Positions 16,505 through 24,289 of a stretch of 64,000 nucleotides of DNA are shown here, one piece after another; position 1 is the first letter of the stretch; every line of letters begins with the position of its first letter. Both the position numbers and the translations under genes were made by a program. Below the pieces are notes generated by a model, which had not been told where the DNA came from, ran no database searches, and saw nothing but the letters and a program-made list of their open reading frames with translations. The stretch is taken from NCBI RefSeq assembly GCF_000422365.1, contig NZ_AULQ01000005.1, positions 274,189 to 338,188 on the forward strand, in the 5' to 3' direction. This DNA is from Mesoflavibacter zeaxanthinifaciens DSM 18436 (GTDB lineage: Bacteria > Bacteroidota > Bacteroidia > Flavobacteriales > Flavobacteriaceae).

Positions 16505-17977
16505 TTATTTTAAAATTTCTAAAGAAACATTATTTTGTTCTAATAACTCGTTTTCTGAAGCTAAATCATAAGCTGATTCTCCAAATTCGGTTTTAATTGT
16601 TTTATCTGCTCCAATACTTAATAAGTATTTTATGATTTTTTCGTCTTTAGAAGACATTGCCGCTAAATGTAAAGCTGTATTACCATCATTATTTATAGCA
16701 TTAACATCTGCTACTTTTAGATTTACAACTTGCTTAATCAAATCTAAATTTTGCTTATTTACAGCAAGATGTAATAACGTATTACCATCTTTTTGTTTTT
16801 TTGAAATATCTAAACCTTTAGATTTTAAAAACTCTAATTTAATTGCAAAATCTTTAGGCTGTCTTGGGCTAAAAGCTTCAATTAAATAATAATTTAAGTT
16901 GTTACCATTGGCATCTACAACATCTACTTTAGCTTCTTTACTTATTAATAATTTAACCACTTCTAGAGTATTACTTTGTGTGGCTAACATTAAAGCTGTT
17001 TGACCTTTTATATTATGATCGTTTATATCTTTTACTTGTGTTATAAGAGTTTCTATCACTTTAATTGAATTTCTTGAAACTGCATTTAAAAAAGGAGTAC
17101 TTCCGTCTTTATCTTTTGCATTTACATTATTTCCTTTACGTATTAAATAATTTAATACATCTATATTTTGTGATCTAGCTGCAATGTAGTGTAATGGTGT
17201 TACGCCTTCATTAGACGATGTATTTGGATTTAAACCTTGTGCTTCTAAAAATGTAAACACTTCTAAACCATTTGATACATTTCTTGTTCCTTGGCTAGCA
17301 AATAGAAACGCTTGATCGTTACCTTTTACTCCTTTAGTAGAAAGTTTTTGTAACAATTCTAAATTACCAGTTTTGGCTACATAATTATAAATTCCGTTAC
17401 CATTATTATCTGTAGAATTTAAATCTAAACCTTTTCTGGTAAAGTAATCTATTAACTTAAAATCTTTATCACTTGGCGCTGCTAGTAATAAAGCGTTAGC
17501 GCCACTATAATTAACGTCTTTTTTTAGATTTGCACCATATTTAATACATAAATCATACACCTTTGTGTTTGTTTGTCCTGCATTTGCCGCAAAGTTTAAA
17601 GGTGTTAATCCGTGATCATCTAAAATATCTGTTTTTGCACCATTATCTAATAAATATTGCATAAAACTGTCATTACCCTTATAGGCTGCCCAAAAAATAT
17701 AAGTACGTCCATCGTGAGTTAGTTTATTAACATCATTACCCTTTATAGATTGTAAATATTGTAATGTTTCTAATGGTGCATCTTGTAATATGGCATACAC
17801 CATTGGATCAAAACTATTCGGATTTAGTTGTGTGGGATCATTCCCTTCTTCTATAGCTGTTTTAACAGCTTCTACAGTAGTTGTATTAGACCAAAATTTT
17901 CTATCTAACAACTTGTTATTTTGCGCAATTACACTAAAATTTATGAGTAGTATAAGTGTTGTAAGTAAATGTTTCAT
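16505..17977 (-). CDS. Exported ankyrin-repeat protein
   Basis: 490 residues: signal peptide (MKHLLTTLILLINFSVIAQ), then about a dozen ankyrin repeats through to the C-terminus, recognisable by DGRTYIFWAAYKGN, GVTPLHYIAARSQN, DGSTPFLNAVSRNS, GQTALMLATQSN, DGNTLLHLAVNKQN and DGNTALHLAAMSS. No enzymatic domain. Ankyrin stacks bind protein partners; the periplasmic or surface location is inferred from the signal peptide. It starts 3 bases after the DUF6607 stop and ends 10 bases before the DUF2271 gene, so it is probably a partner or stabiliser of one of them. Confidence 0.9.
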   Translation of the reverse strand: MKHLLTTLILLINFSVIAQNNKLLDRKFWSNTTTVEAVKTAIEEGNDPTQLNPNSFDPMVYAILQDAPLETLQYLQSIKGNDVNKLTHDGRTYIFWAAYKGNDSFMQYLLDNGAKTDILDDHGLTPLNFAANAGQTNTKVYDLCIKYGANLKKDVNYSGANALLLAAPSDKDFKLIDYFTRKGLDLNSTDNNGNGIYNYVAKTGNLELLQKLSTKGVKGNDQAFLFASQGTRNVSNGLEVFTFLEAQGLNPNTSSNEGVTPLHYIAARSQNIDVLNYLIRKGNNVNAKDKDGSTPFLNAVSRNSIKVIETLITQVKDINDHNIKGQTALMLATQSNTLEVVKLLISKEAKVDVVDANGNNLNYYLIEAFSPRQPKDFAIKLEFLKSKGLDISKKQKDGNTLLHLAVNKQNLDLIKQVVNLKVADVNAINNDGNTALHLAAMSSKDEKIIKYLLSIGADKTIKTEFGESAYDLASENELLEQNNVSLEILK

Positions 17978-17980
17978 ATT

Positions 17981-18883
17981 CTATTTTTTTACAAAAGATT
18001 CTATCGTTTTATCGATGTCTTCTTTGTTGGTTAATTCTTCATCAAATAAATATTTAAATAATACTTTATTATCTACTTTATCTTCTAGATGTAAATCCTT
18101 ATTTCTGTTATAAACTTCGCTCCATTTTGCACGAACGGTTGCCCATTTTTTGTCATGCTCTTTCCACCAGTTTATAGCACCTTGACAACGACTATCTTCT
18201 ACTTTTACATAAGTATTATAACCTTTCTCTTTGGCTAAAGTAATATCTTCTTTGCCTTCTTGACGAATAATTTTAGCATTATCCTGGTCGTGTAACCAAC
18301 CATATTCTGTAATCTCGTGTCTATTACCTCTTAAGGTTACATTATAATCGCTACGTTTTGTATACTCACGTCTTGGTAATGGTGCAGTTGTTGTGCTTTC
18401 CCAAAAGCTTTTACCGTCTACATGTACCCAAGTCGCACTACCTTCGTAACGTGGACTATCATCTACTTGATATACTTTTTGTGTCCATTGTCCTTCTACC
18501 TCATCTTCTGTTTTGGTTTCAAAATTCCATTTATTATCACCATCAAACATGTAAAAATCTTTATTTTTGAACAACCAATCTTGACGCCAATGTTTTACTA
18601 TATATGGTTGCTCTGGACTACCTACTTGTAATAAATGTTGGATTGAAATTTTATTATCTGTGTCTTCTACCAATTGTGCCCATTCTAAACCTTTATCTAT
18701 TTTAGTTTTAGATGGCTTATATAAAGAATCTTGACTGTAATTAAAGGTTTCTGCAAAGTTAAAAGTGACTTCGTAACATCCACACATTTTTTTTATAGCT
18801 GCCTGATCTTGTTCTTTTTTAGATTGTGCAGTAGCGCTAAATGCTACAAAGAATAATAAAGTAATAACTAGATAATGTTTCAT
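17981..18883 (-). CDS. Exported DUF6607 protein
   Basis: 300 residues with a signal peptide (1-19, ending ATAQ). The conserved N-terminal MCGCYEVTFNFAETF (about 33-47) with two cysteines, the Trp-rich middle (VKHWRQDWLF, WNFETK, GQWTQKVYQVDD) and the repeated R/Y-rich strand pattern fit DUF6607, which looks like a periplasmic beta-barrel or lipocalin-like fold. Function unknown. It is the first gene of the minus-strand operon and is divergent from the TonB receptor over 90 bases, so it is likely co-regulated with heme/iron uptake. Confidence 0.82.
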   Translation of the reverse strand: MKHYLVITLLFFVAFSATAQSKKEQDQAAIKKMCGCYEVTFNFAETFNYSQDSLYKPSKTKIDKGLEWAQLVEDTDNKISIQHLLQVGSPEQPYIVKHWRQDWLFKNKDFYMFDGDNKWNFETKTEDEVEGQWTQKVYQVDDSPRYEGSATWVHVDGKSFWESTTTAPLPRREYTKRSDYNVTLRGNRHEITEYGWLHDQDNAKIIRQEGKEDITLAKEKGYNTYVKVEDSRCQGAINWWKEHDKKWATVRAKWSEVYNRNKDLHLEDKVDNKVLFKYLFDEELTNKEDIDKTIESFVKK

Positions 18884-18920
18884 TTTTGATGAATTTTAAT
18901 TTTTTAAAAAAATATTGTTC

Positions 18921-18943
18921 TTATTTAGACTGAATTAAAATAA
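18921..18943. promoter_or_regulatory. Candidate operator in the divergent DUF6607 / TonB-receptor promoter
   Basis: Inverted arms TTATTT (18921-18926) and AAATAA (18938-18943) with a further imperfect match inside, sitting just upstream of the receptor's -7 box. This is the position expected for a repressor site (Fur-like or heme-responsive), but AT-rich palindromes arise easily by chance. Confidence 0.3.
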
Positions 18944-18947
18944 CGTT

Positions 18948-18955
18948 TATATTTG
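18948..18955 (+). promoter_or_regulatory. -7 box of the TonB receptor promoter
   Basis: TATATTTG, exact TAnnTTTG, 18 bases before the start codon at 18974, giving a leader of roughly 10-12 bases. Confidence 0.55.
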
Positions 18956-18973
18956 TGACAAATTTAATCAAGA

Positions 18974-21106
18974 ATGATTCTAAATAAAAAACTTTTAACG
19001 CTTTATTTTTCTTTTTTTTCGGTTACACTTCTTTTTGCTCAACAAAAAGTTAGTGATACTACAAAAATTGAACAGTTAGAAGAAGTTGTTGTTACTGGAC
19101 AATACAATCCTCAGTCTATCAAAAAATCGGTACATAACGTTATTGTTATAGACCGTGAAAAAATTGATAAACAAGCTGCTAACACCTTAGCTGATGTCTT
19201 AAATTTTAATTTAAACTTAAACATTATCCCTAATGCTCAAACAGGAAAATCTACAATTTCATTTTTTGGATTAGATGCCCAATACTTTAATATCATGCTT
19301 GATGATGTTCAAATCGTTAGTGATAATGGATTAGGTAACAACATTGATTTAACACAAATAAACTTAGATGACGTAGAGCGTATAGAGATTGTAGAAGGTG
19401 CTATGGGTGTAGAATACGGAGCAAACTCGGTTGCTGGAGTTATTAATATTATAACTAAGAAAAAACTAGATCATGATTGGCAAATTCAAACCTTTATACA
19501 AGAAGAAACTGTTAGTGACGAATATGAGTGGTTTGATAAAGGTAGACACATTCAAGCCTTAAGTATTGGACATAGAATAAATGATACTTGGAATGCAAAA
19601 ATAAGTGCCAATAGAAATGATTTTGCTGGTTTTTTTAATAACAAAAAAGGAAAAAACCACTATTTTAATGATGGTTTAAGAGGTTATGACTGGTTACCTA
19701 AAACACAATTTAATGGTAAAGCCGCTATAAACTACAACTCAGATAATTTTAATGCTTTTTATAAATTCGAATATTTTAATGAAACATTAAATTATTACGA
19801 CGCTTCTGTTAGAGCTAATATAGATGTACAATCGCAAACAAGTAATCCATCTGCTACAGACAGAATTTTTAAAACTAATAGACTAATAAATAATTTAAAT
19901 ATTAATGGTCATTTAAAAACTGGTGCAGTCTATAACGCAACATTTTCCTATCAAACACAGAAAAGAGATTTAAACCAATTTAACTATTATATCTTAACAG
20001 AAGAAAAAACTAACGAAACCGACGAAACTTATCAATCTAGTGATGTTTTCTTTTCTAAAGGAACTATAAATAATCTGTCAAAAAGTGACAAAATTAATTA
20101 TCAATTAGGTTACGAAACACGTTTTATAAAAGGATTTGATACACAAGCATCTGGCGATGTAACACAACAAGACCAAACCTTAAAACAAAAAAACTATGCT
20201 GTATTTGGATCTGCAGAAATAAAACTAATAGATAAGTTTTCCCTAAGACCAGGATTAAGATACGAATATAACTCCATGTTCAAATCTCAATTATTAGCAT
20301 CATTAAATGCTAGATATCTACTTAATAAAGGATATGAAATTAGAGCAAGTATAGGATCGTCGTATCGTACACCTAATTTTGAAGAACTTTACTATTATTT
20401 AGTAGACTCTAATCATGATATTAGAGGCAACCAAAACCTATCTCCAGAACGTGGTTTCTCGTCATTTTTAAACTTAAAAAAACGAACTTGGTTTAAGGAT
20501 ATATCACTATCAAATAACATTAAATTAAGTTATATCGATTTAAGAGATAAAATAGAACTAGCTGTCATAAATCCAACGCCACTACAATATCAATATATAA
20601 ATATAGACGGATACAGACTTTGGGGAATTACTTCAGAAAACACAATAAAAAAAGATAATTGGACACTTAATTTAGGTGCTACATATCAAGGTATTTCAAG
20701 AATTATGAATAATGAAGAAAATGCTAACAACGACTACTTATACGCCTTGCAATTAAACACAAGCGCATCATATTTAGTAAAAAAATGGAATACTGCATTT
20801 ACAATATTGCTAAAGCATAATGGTAAACAAGAAAATTACATTGCCGAAGGTAGTGACGACCAAGGAAATTCATTATTTAAAAAATACACTACAGATGCAT
20901 TTAGTTGGATGGATGCTTCTGTAAAAAAGTCATTTTTAAATAAAAAAGTAGACTTTACAATTGGTGCCAGAAACATTTTTGATGTTACCACTGTAGCAAT
21001 AAATGGAGCCTCAACATCTGGTATACACAGCACAAATAACTCTAGTTTATTACTAGGCTATGGTAGATCATATTATTTCAAACTATTATATAATTTAAAT
21101 TTTTAA
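18974..21106 (+). CDS. TonB-dependent outer-membrane receptor, HmuR-like
   Basis: 710 residues: signal peptide 1-22, TonB-box-like EEVVVTG at 36-42, plug domain to about 165 (ERIEIVEGAMGVEYGANSVAGVINII), then a 22-stranded barrel ending in an aromatic-rich LYNLNF. In the barrel YRTP (464-467) is followed 22 residues later by NQNL (486-489), with H481 between them; this resembles the YRAP/FRAP and NPDL/NPNL signatures of heme receptors. No N-terminal carboxypeptidase-like domain and no SusD partner, so not a polysaccharide system. The HmuY-family gene follows after 12 bases. Heme is the favoured ligand; siderophores or cobalamin are not excluded. Confidence 0.85.
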   Translation: MILNKKLLTLYFSFFSVTLLFAQQKVSDTTKIEQLEEVVVTGQYNPQSIKKSVHNVIVIDREKIDKQAANTLADVLNFNLNLNIIPNAQTGKSTISFFGLDAQYFNIMLDDVQIVSDNGLGNNIDLTQINLDDVERIEIVEGAMGVEYGANSVAGVINIITKKKLDHDWQIQTFIQEETVSDEYEWFDKGRHIQALSIGHRINDTWNAKISANRNDFAGFFNNKKGKNHYFNDGLRGYDWLPKTQFNGKAAINYNSDNFNAFYKFEYFNETLNYYDASVRANIDVQSQTSNPSATDRIFKTNRLINNLNINGHLKTGAVYNATFSYQTQKRDLNQFNYYILTEEKTNETDETYQSSDVFFSKGTINNLSKSDKINYQLGYETRFIKGFDTQASGDVTQQDQTLKQKNYAVFGSAEIKLIDKFSLRPGLRYEYNSMFKSQLLASLNARYLLNKGYEIRASIGSSYRTPNFEELYYYLVDSNHDIRGNQNLSPERGFSSFLNLKKRTWFKDISLSNNIKLSYIDLRDKIELAVINPTPLQYQYINIDGYRLWGITSENTIKKDNWTLNLGATYQGISRIMNNEENANNDYLYALQLNTSASYLVKKWNTAFTILLKHNGKQENYIAEGSDDQGNSLFKKYTTDAFSWMDASVKKSFLNKKVDFTIGARNIFDVTTVAINGASTSGIHSTNNSSLLLGYGRSYYFKLLYNLNF

Positions 21107-21118
21107 TACTAACTCAAA

Positions 21119-22216
21119 ATGAAAAACAAATTTTTAACATTAGTACTATGTTTAGTTTCATTAGCACTAACTAATTGTAGCAGTGATGATGACAATAACT
21201 TACCATCAGAACCAATACAAGTTATTATCGAAGGTGCAGATGTAGCACCAACAGTTGGTGGTCCAAACCAACAAAACCAAGTATATATAGACTTAAGCAC
21301 TAACACAATGACTAGTGTACAACGAGATTCTTGGGATTTAGGGTTTTATACAGGATCAGACTTTAAAGTTATCATAAACAGCTCTATATTTATGGCGGCA
21401 GGACAATTATCTTCAACAGATATTGATGCCGTAAACTCAAATAATCAAGAAGTTCAAGACTTACAACCTCAAGTAGCTGTTGGTACTTTTGATGATGCAA
21501 ATATGGCTTATATAGATGCGCCTAATGGAGATTTATCAAATACAGCTTTCGCTGAAATCTCTGCAACAAACTCAAATAATTATGTGTATTTAGTAAACTT
21601 AGGTGACGAAGTAGGAACAGCAACAGCAAGTACAGGAAGCGTTGAAATTTCTGGCGAGTCTAGAGGATGGAAAAAAGTAAGAATCTTACAAGATAGTAAT
21701 AACTACATCCTACAATACGCAAATCTTGACGATACTACACACCAAGAAATTACCATATCTAAAGATGCTGATTACAATTTTACATTTTTTAGTTTTAATA
21801 CCAATAGTATTGTAAATGTAGAACCTAAAAAAGAAGAATGGGACTTAAACTTTACTGTTTTTACAAACGAGATACCTGGTTATGGCTCTTATGGATATTC
21901 AGATTATGTTTTAAATAATACCTTAGAAAATGCTATTGTTTATATGATAGACACAGAAGTAGACACAGAATTATCTTATGACAATTTTACTTTAACCGAT
22001 GTAGAAACTTCTTTATTTGTTGAAAATGATAGAAGAACTATTGGTAGTAGTTGGAGAAATGGTGGTGGACCAGGTACTTTACCGTCTTTAAAAGACAATG
22101 TATTTTATATCGTTAATGATACAGATGGTAACCTTTACAAATTAAAATTCTTAGCCCTAACTAACGAAAACGGAGAACGTGGCTATCCAGAATTTGTATA
22201 CAGCTTATTACAATAG
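21119..22216 (+). CDS. HmuY-family (heme-binding) lipoprotein
   Basis: 365 residues. Lipobox ALTNC with Cys20, then an acidic SSDDDNN linker typical of surface-exported flavobacterial lipoproteins. The HmuY-family phrase QVYIDLSTNTMTSV..DSWDLGFYTG..FKVIINSS (about 54-89) is clear, and the WDL strand pattern recurs in the second half (KEEWDLNFTVF). HmuY proteins capture heme and hand it to HmuR. Only one histidine (H208) is present in the mature protein, so the bis-His ligation of Porphyromonas HmuY is not possible; methionines (for example M64, M92, M129) are candidates. Co-transcribed with the receptor. Confidence 0.85.
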   Translation: MKNKFLTLVLCLVSLALTNCSSDDDNNLPSEPIQVIIEGADVAPTVGGPNQQNQVYIDLSTNTMTSVQRDSWDLGFYTGSDFKVIINSSIFMAAGQLSSTDIDAVNSNNQEVQDLQPQVAVGTFDDANMAYIDAPNGDLSNTAFAEISATNSNNYVYLVNLGDEVGTATASTGSVEISGESRGWKKVRILQDSNNYILQYANLDDTTHQEITISKDADYNFTFFSFNTNSIVNVEPKKEEWDLNFTVFTNEIPGYGSYGYSDYVLNNTLENAIVYMIDTEVDTELSYDNFTLTDVETSLFVENDRRTIGSSWRNGGGPGTLPSLKDNVFYIVNDTDGNLYKLKFLALTNENGERGYPEFVYSLLQ

Positions 22217-22242
22217 TGTTAATTGTAATTGATTAAAAAGTG

Positions 22243-22274
22243 AAAAAAGCCTTAGTTTTTAACTAAGGCTTTTT
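22243..22274. terminator. Bidirectional terminator between the HmuY and TetR genes
   Basis: AAAAGCCTTAGTT pairs with AACTAAGGCTTTT around a 3-base loop; 13-base-pair stem with A and T runs on the two sides, serving convergent genes. Confidence 0.85.
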
Positions 22275-22869
22275 AATTATTAAAAAATCTATTTTGATAC
22301 CTTGTATTTACTACACCTTGTAAATTATAAATTACCATATGCCTTAAAAGCATATCTTCTGAATATATCTCAAACAAATTATTGTCTTTAAACAATAAAT
22401 TATCTACTCTAAAAAAGTAAATTTTCACCAATAAATCTACATCTACACTTTCAATTAAATCACCTTGTGATTGGGCTTTTTTAAGCAAGACACTTGCAGT
22501 ATTTTCTGCTAAATCCTCAGTAAATTCACTAAATAACTTAAAGGCTTTTGGGTAGTATTTTTCTAATCCAAAAAGAAAAGAAGGCTTGAAATATTTTAAA
22601 TATTCAAACCCTCTTTTATAGATAAATATAACACTCAAAATAGGATCGTTTTCATTCTCAGAAATGATTCTATTTATATCTTCTTTATACTCATTTAATA
22701 AAGTTTCAATGCTTGCAACGACAAGATCTTCTTTGTTCTTAAAAAATGAATATATGGTCTTTTTAGATATACCAAGCGTTGTTGCTAACTCATCTAAAGT
22801 CACGTGTTTACTCCCAAATTTTGTGAATTTGGCAATTGCACACTGTAGCAATTCGCTTTTGGTAATCAT
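22273..22869 (-). CDS. TetR/AcrR-family transcriptional regulator
   Basis: 198 residues. The N-terminal helix-turn-helix (1-50: SKHVTLDELATTLGISKKTIYSFFKNKEDLV) is the TetR DNA-binding domain; the C-terminal helical domain would bind an effector. It starts 6 bases after the stop of the outer-membrane efflux gene, as the last gene of the RND operon, so it may tune the pump. This is the second regulator in that operon, besides the GbsR/MarR protein at its head. Confidence 0.9.
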   Translation of the reverse strand: MITKSELLQCAIAKFTKFGSKHVTLDELATTLGISKKTIYSFFKNKEDLVVASIETLLNEYKEDINRIISENENDPILSVIFIYKRGFEYLKYFKPSFLFGLEKYYPKAFKLFSEFTEDLAENTASVLLKKAQSQGDLIESVDVDLLVKIYFFRVDNLLFKDNNLFEIYSEDMLLRHMVIYNLQGVVNTRYQNRFFNN

Positions 22870-22875
22870 AGCTTT

Positions 22876-24285
22876 TTATTTCCAACCACCACCAAGTGCT
22901 TCGTATAAAGTAACGACGCTTAGTAATTGTTGTAATTTGTTATCAATAACGTTTAACTCGGCATTAAGCGCACTTTCTCTAGCGGTTAACAGATCAAGAT
23001 AATTAGCTAAACCATTTTGCAATAATTCCTCTGAGTTTGCTTCGGCTTGTCGTAGCGCTTCAACTTCATTTTTACGATATTCAAATTTTTCAGTTTCGGC
23101 ATTGTATACGTAAAGTGCGTTAGACACTTCGTTTCCTGCTGTTAACAAGGTTTTCTTAAAGTTTAACAATGCTTGTTCTTGTTGTGCTTTAGCTACTTCG
23201 TGCTGTGTTTTTATTTTACGCTGATTAAAAATTGGCTGTGTTAAACCACCAATAACTGTTGCAAATAATGAATTAGCATTAAATAATTTATCTAATTCTA
23301 AACTTTGAAATCCGCTACTTGCCGTTAAGGTTAAAGATGGATAAAAATTACTTTTTGCCACATTGGTTAGCTCAAACGCATTGATTAAATTATACTCTGA
23401 AGCAATCACATCTGGTCTGTTTCTTAACAAGGTTGCTGGCACGCCAAGTGTAATGTTTTCATCTAACTGTTGCTCGGTTAACTTGCTACGTTTAATTGGT
23501 TCTGCAGGTCTTCCTAATAAGAAATTCAACGTGTTTTCGGTTCTAAAAATAGCGGCTTGTAAATCTACTTTTAACGCTTTGGCGTTGTTAAACTGCGCTA
23601 TGTATTGGTCTACCGCAACTTGCGTTACATTTCCAGCATCTTTTAATGCCTTAATAGTGTAAACACTACTGTCTCTGGTTGCAATGGTTCTTTCAGTAAT
23701 TTCTAATTGCTCATCTAACGCTAATAACTGATAATAGGTTGAGGCTATTGCCGAAATTAATTCGGTTTTTACAGCTTTATGCGCTGCCACAGTTTGTAAA
23801 TAACTGGCTTCACCTGCGCGTTTATTACTTCTTATTTTACCCCAAATATCGGCTTCCCAAGATAAACTTCCTGATAATTCGTACTGATCTACAGACGAGA
23901 AAAAACCACCAAACTGACTGTTTTCAGACAGTTCTTGGTGTGTTGCTTGGGCTGTACCAGTTAGCGTCGGTAAATAACCTGCTTTACCTTGTTTCATATA
24001 CGCATTAGCGATAGCAATTTGCTGAATAGCCACACGAATATCTAGGTTATTTTGAAGACCTTCTTCAATATATTGCGTTAAATATTGGTCTTTAAACATA
24101 TCTTTCCACGATACATCGGCTAACGATATACTGTCTTGTGGTAAGTTATCGGTTCTGTACAAATGTTCTGTTTCTTCTAACTCCGGACGTGTGTAATCCT
24201 TCGCCACAAAACAACTTTGCAGTGTTAGCACCAGCATTAAAACTAATGCGCCTTTACTAAAATTTTTATTTATAGTCGATTTCAT
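22876..24285 (-). CDS. TolC-like outer-membrane efflux lipoprotein (OprM/NodT type)
   Basis: 469 residues from the ATG at 24283-24285, 4 bases after the RND pump stop; a longer TTG start at 24300 would overlap the pump gene and add five residues. The lipobox LQSC gives Cys25. Two outer-membrane efflux-protein repeats follow, with typical EADIWGKIRS (about 146-155), LLRNRPDV and AYYQL-like helices. Forms the outer-membrane exit duct of the tripartite pump. Confidence 0.92.
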   Translation of the reverse strand: MKSTINKNFSKGALVLMLVLTLQSCFVAKDYTRPELEETEHLYRTDNLPQDSISLADVSWKDMFKDQYLTQYIEEGLQNNLDIRVAIQQIAIANAYMKQGKAGYLPTLTGTAQATHQELSENSQFGGFFSSVDQYELSGSLSWEADIWGKIRSNKRAGEASYLQTVAAHKAVKTELISAIASTYYQLLALDEQLEITERTIATRDSSVYTIKALKDAGNVTQVAVDQYIAQFNNAKALKVDLQAAIFRTENTLNFLLGRPAEPIKRSKLTEQQLDENITLGVPATLLRNRPDVIASEYNLINAFELTNVAKSNFYPSLTLTASSGFQSLELDKLFNANSLFATVIGGLTQPIFNQRKIKTQHEVAKAQQEQALLNFKKTLLTAGNEVSNALYVYNAETEKFEYRKNEVEALRQAEANSEELLQNGLANYLDLLTARESALNAELNVIDNKLQQLLSVVTLYEALGGGWK

Positions 24286-24289
24286 TTTT

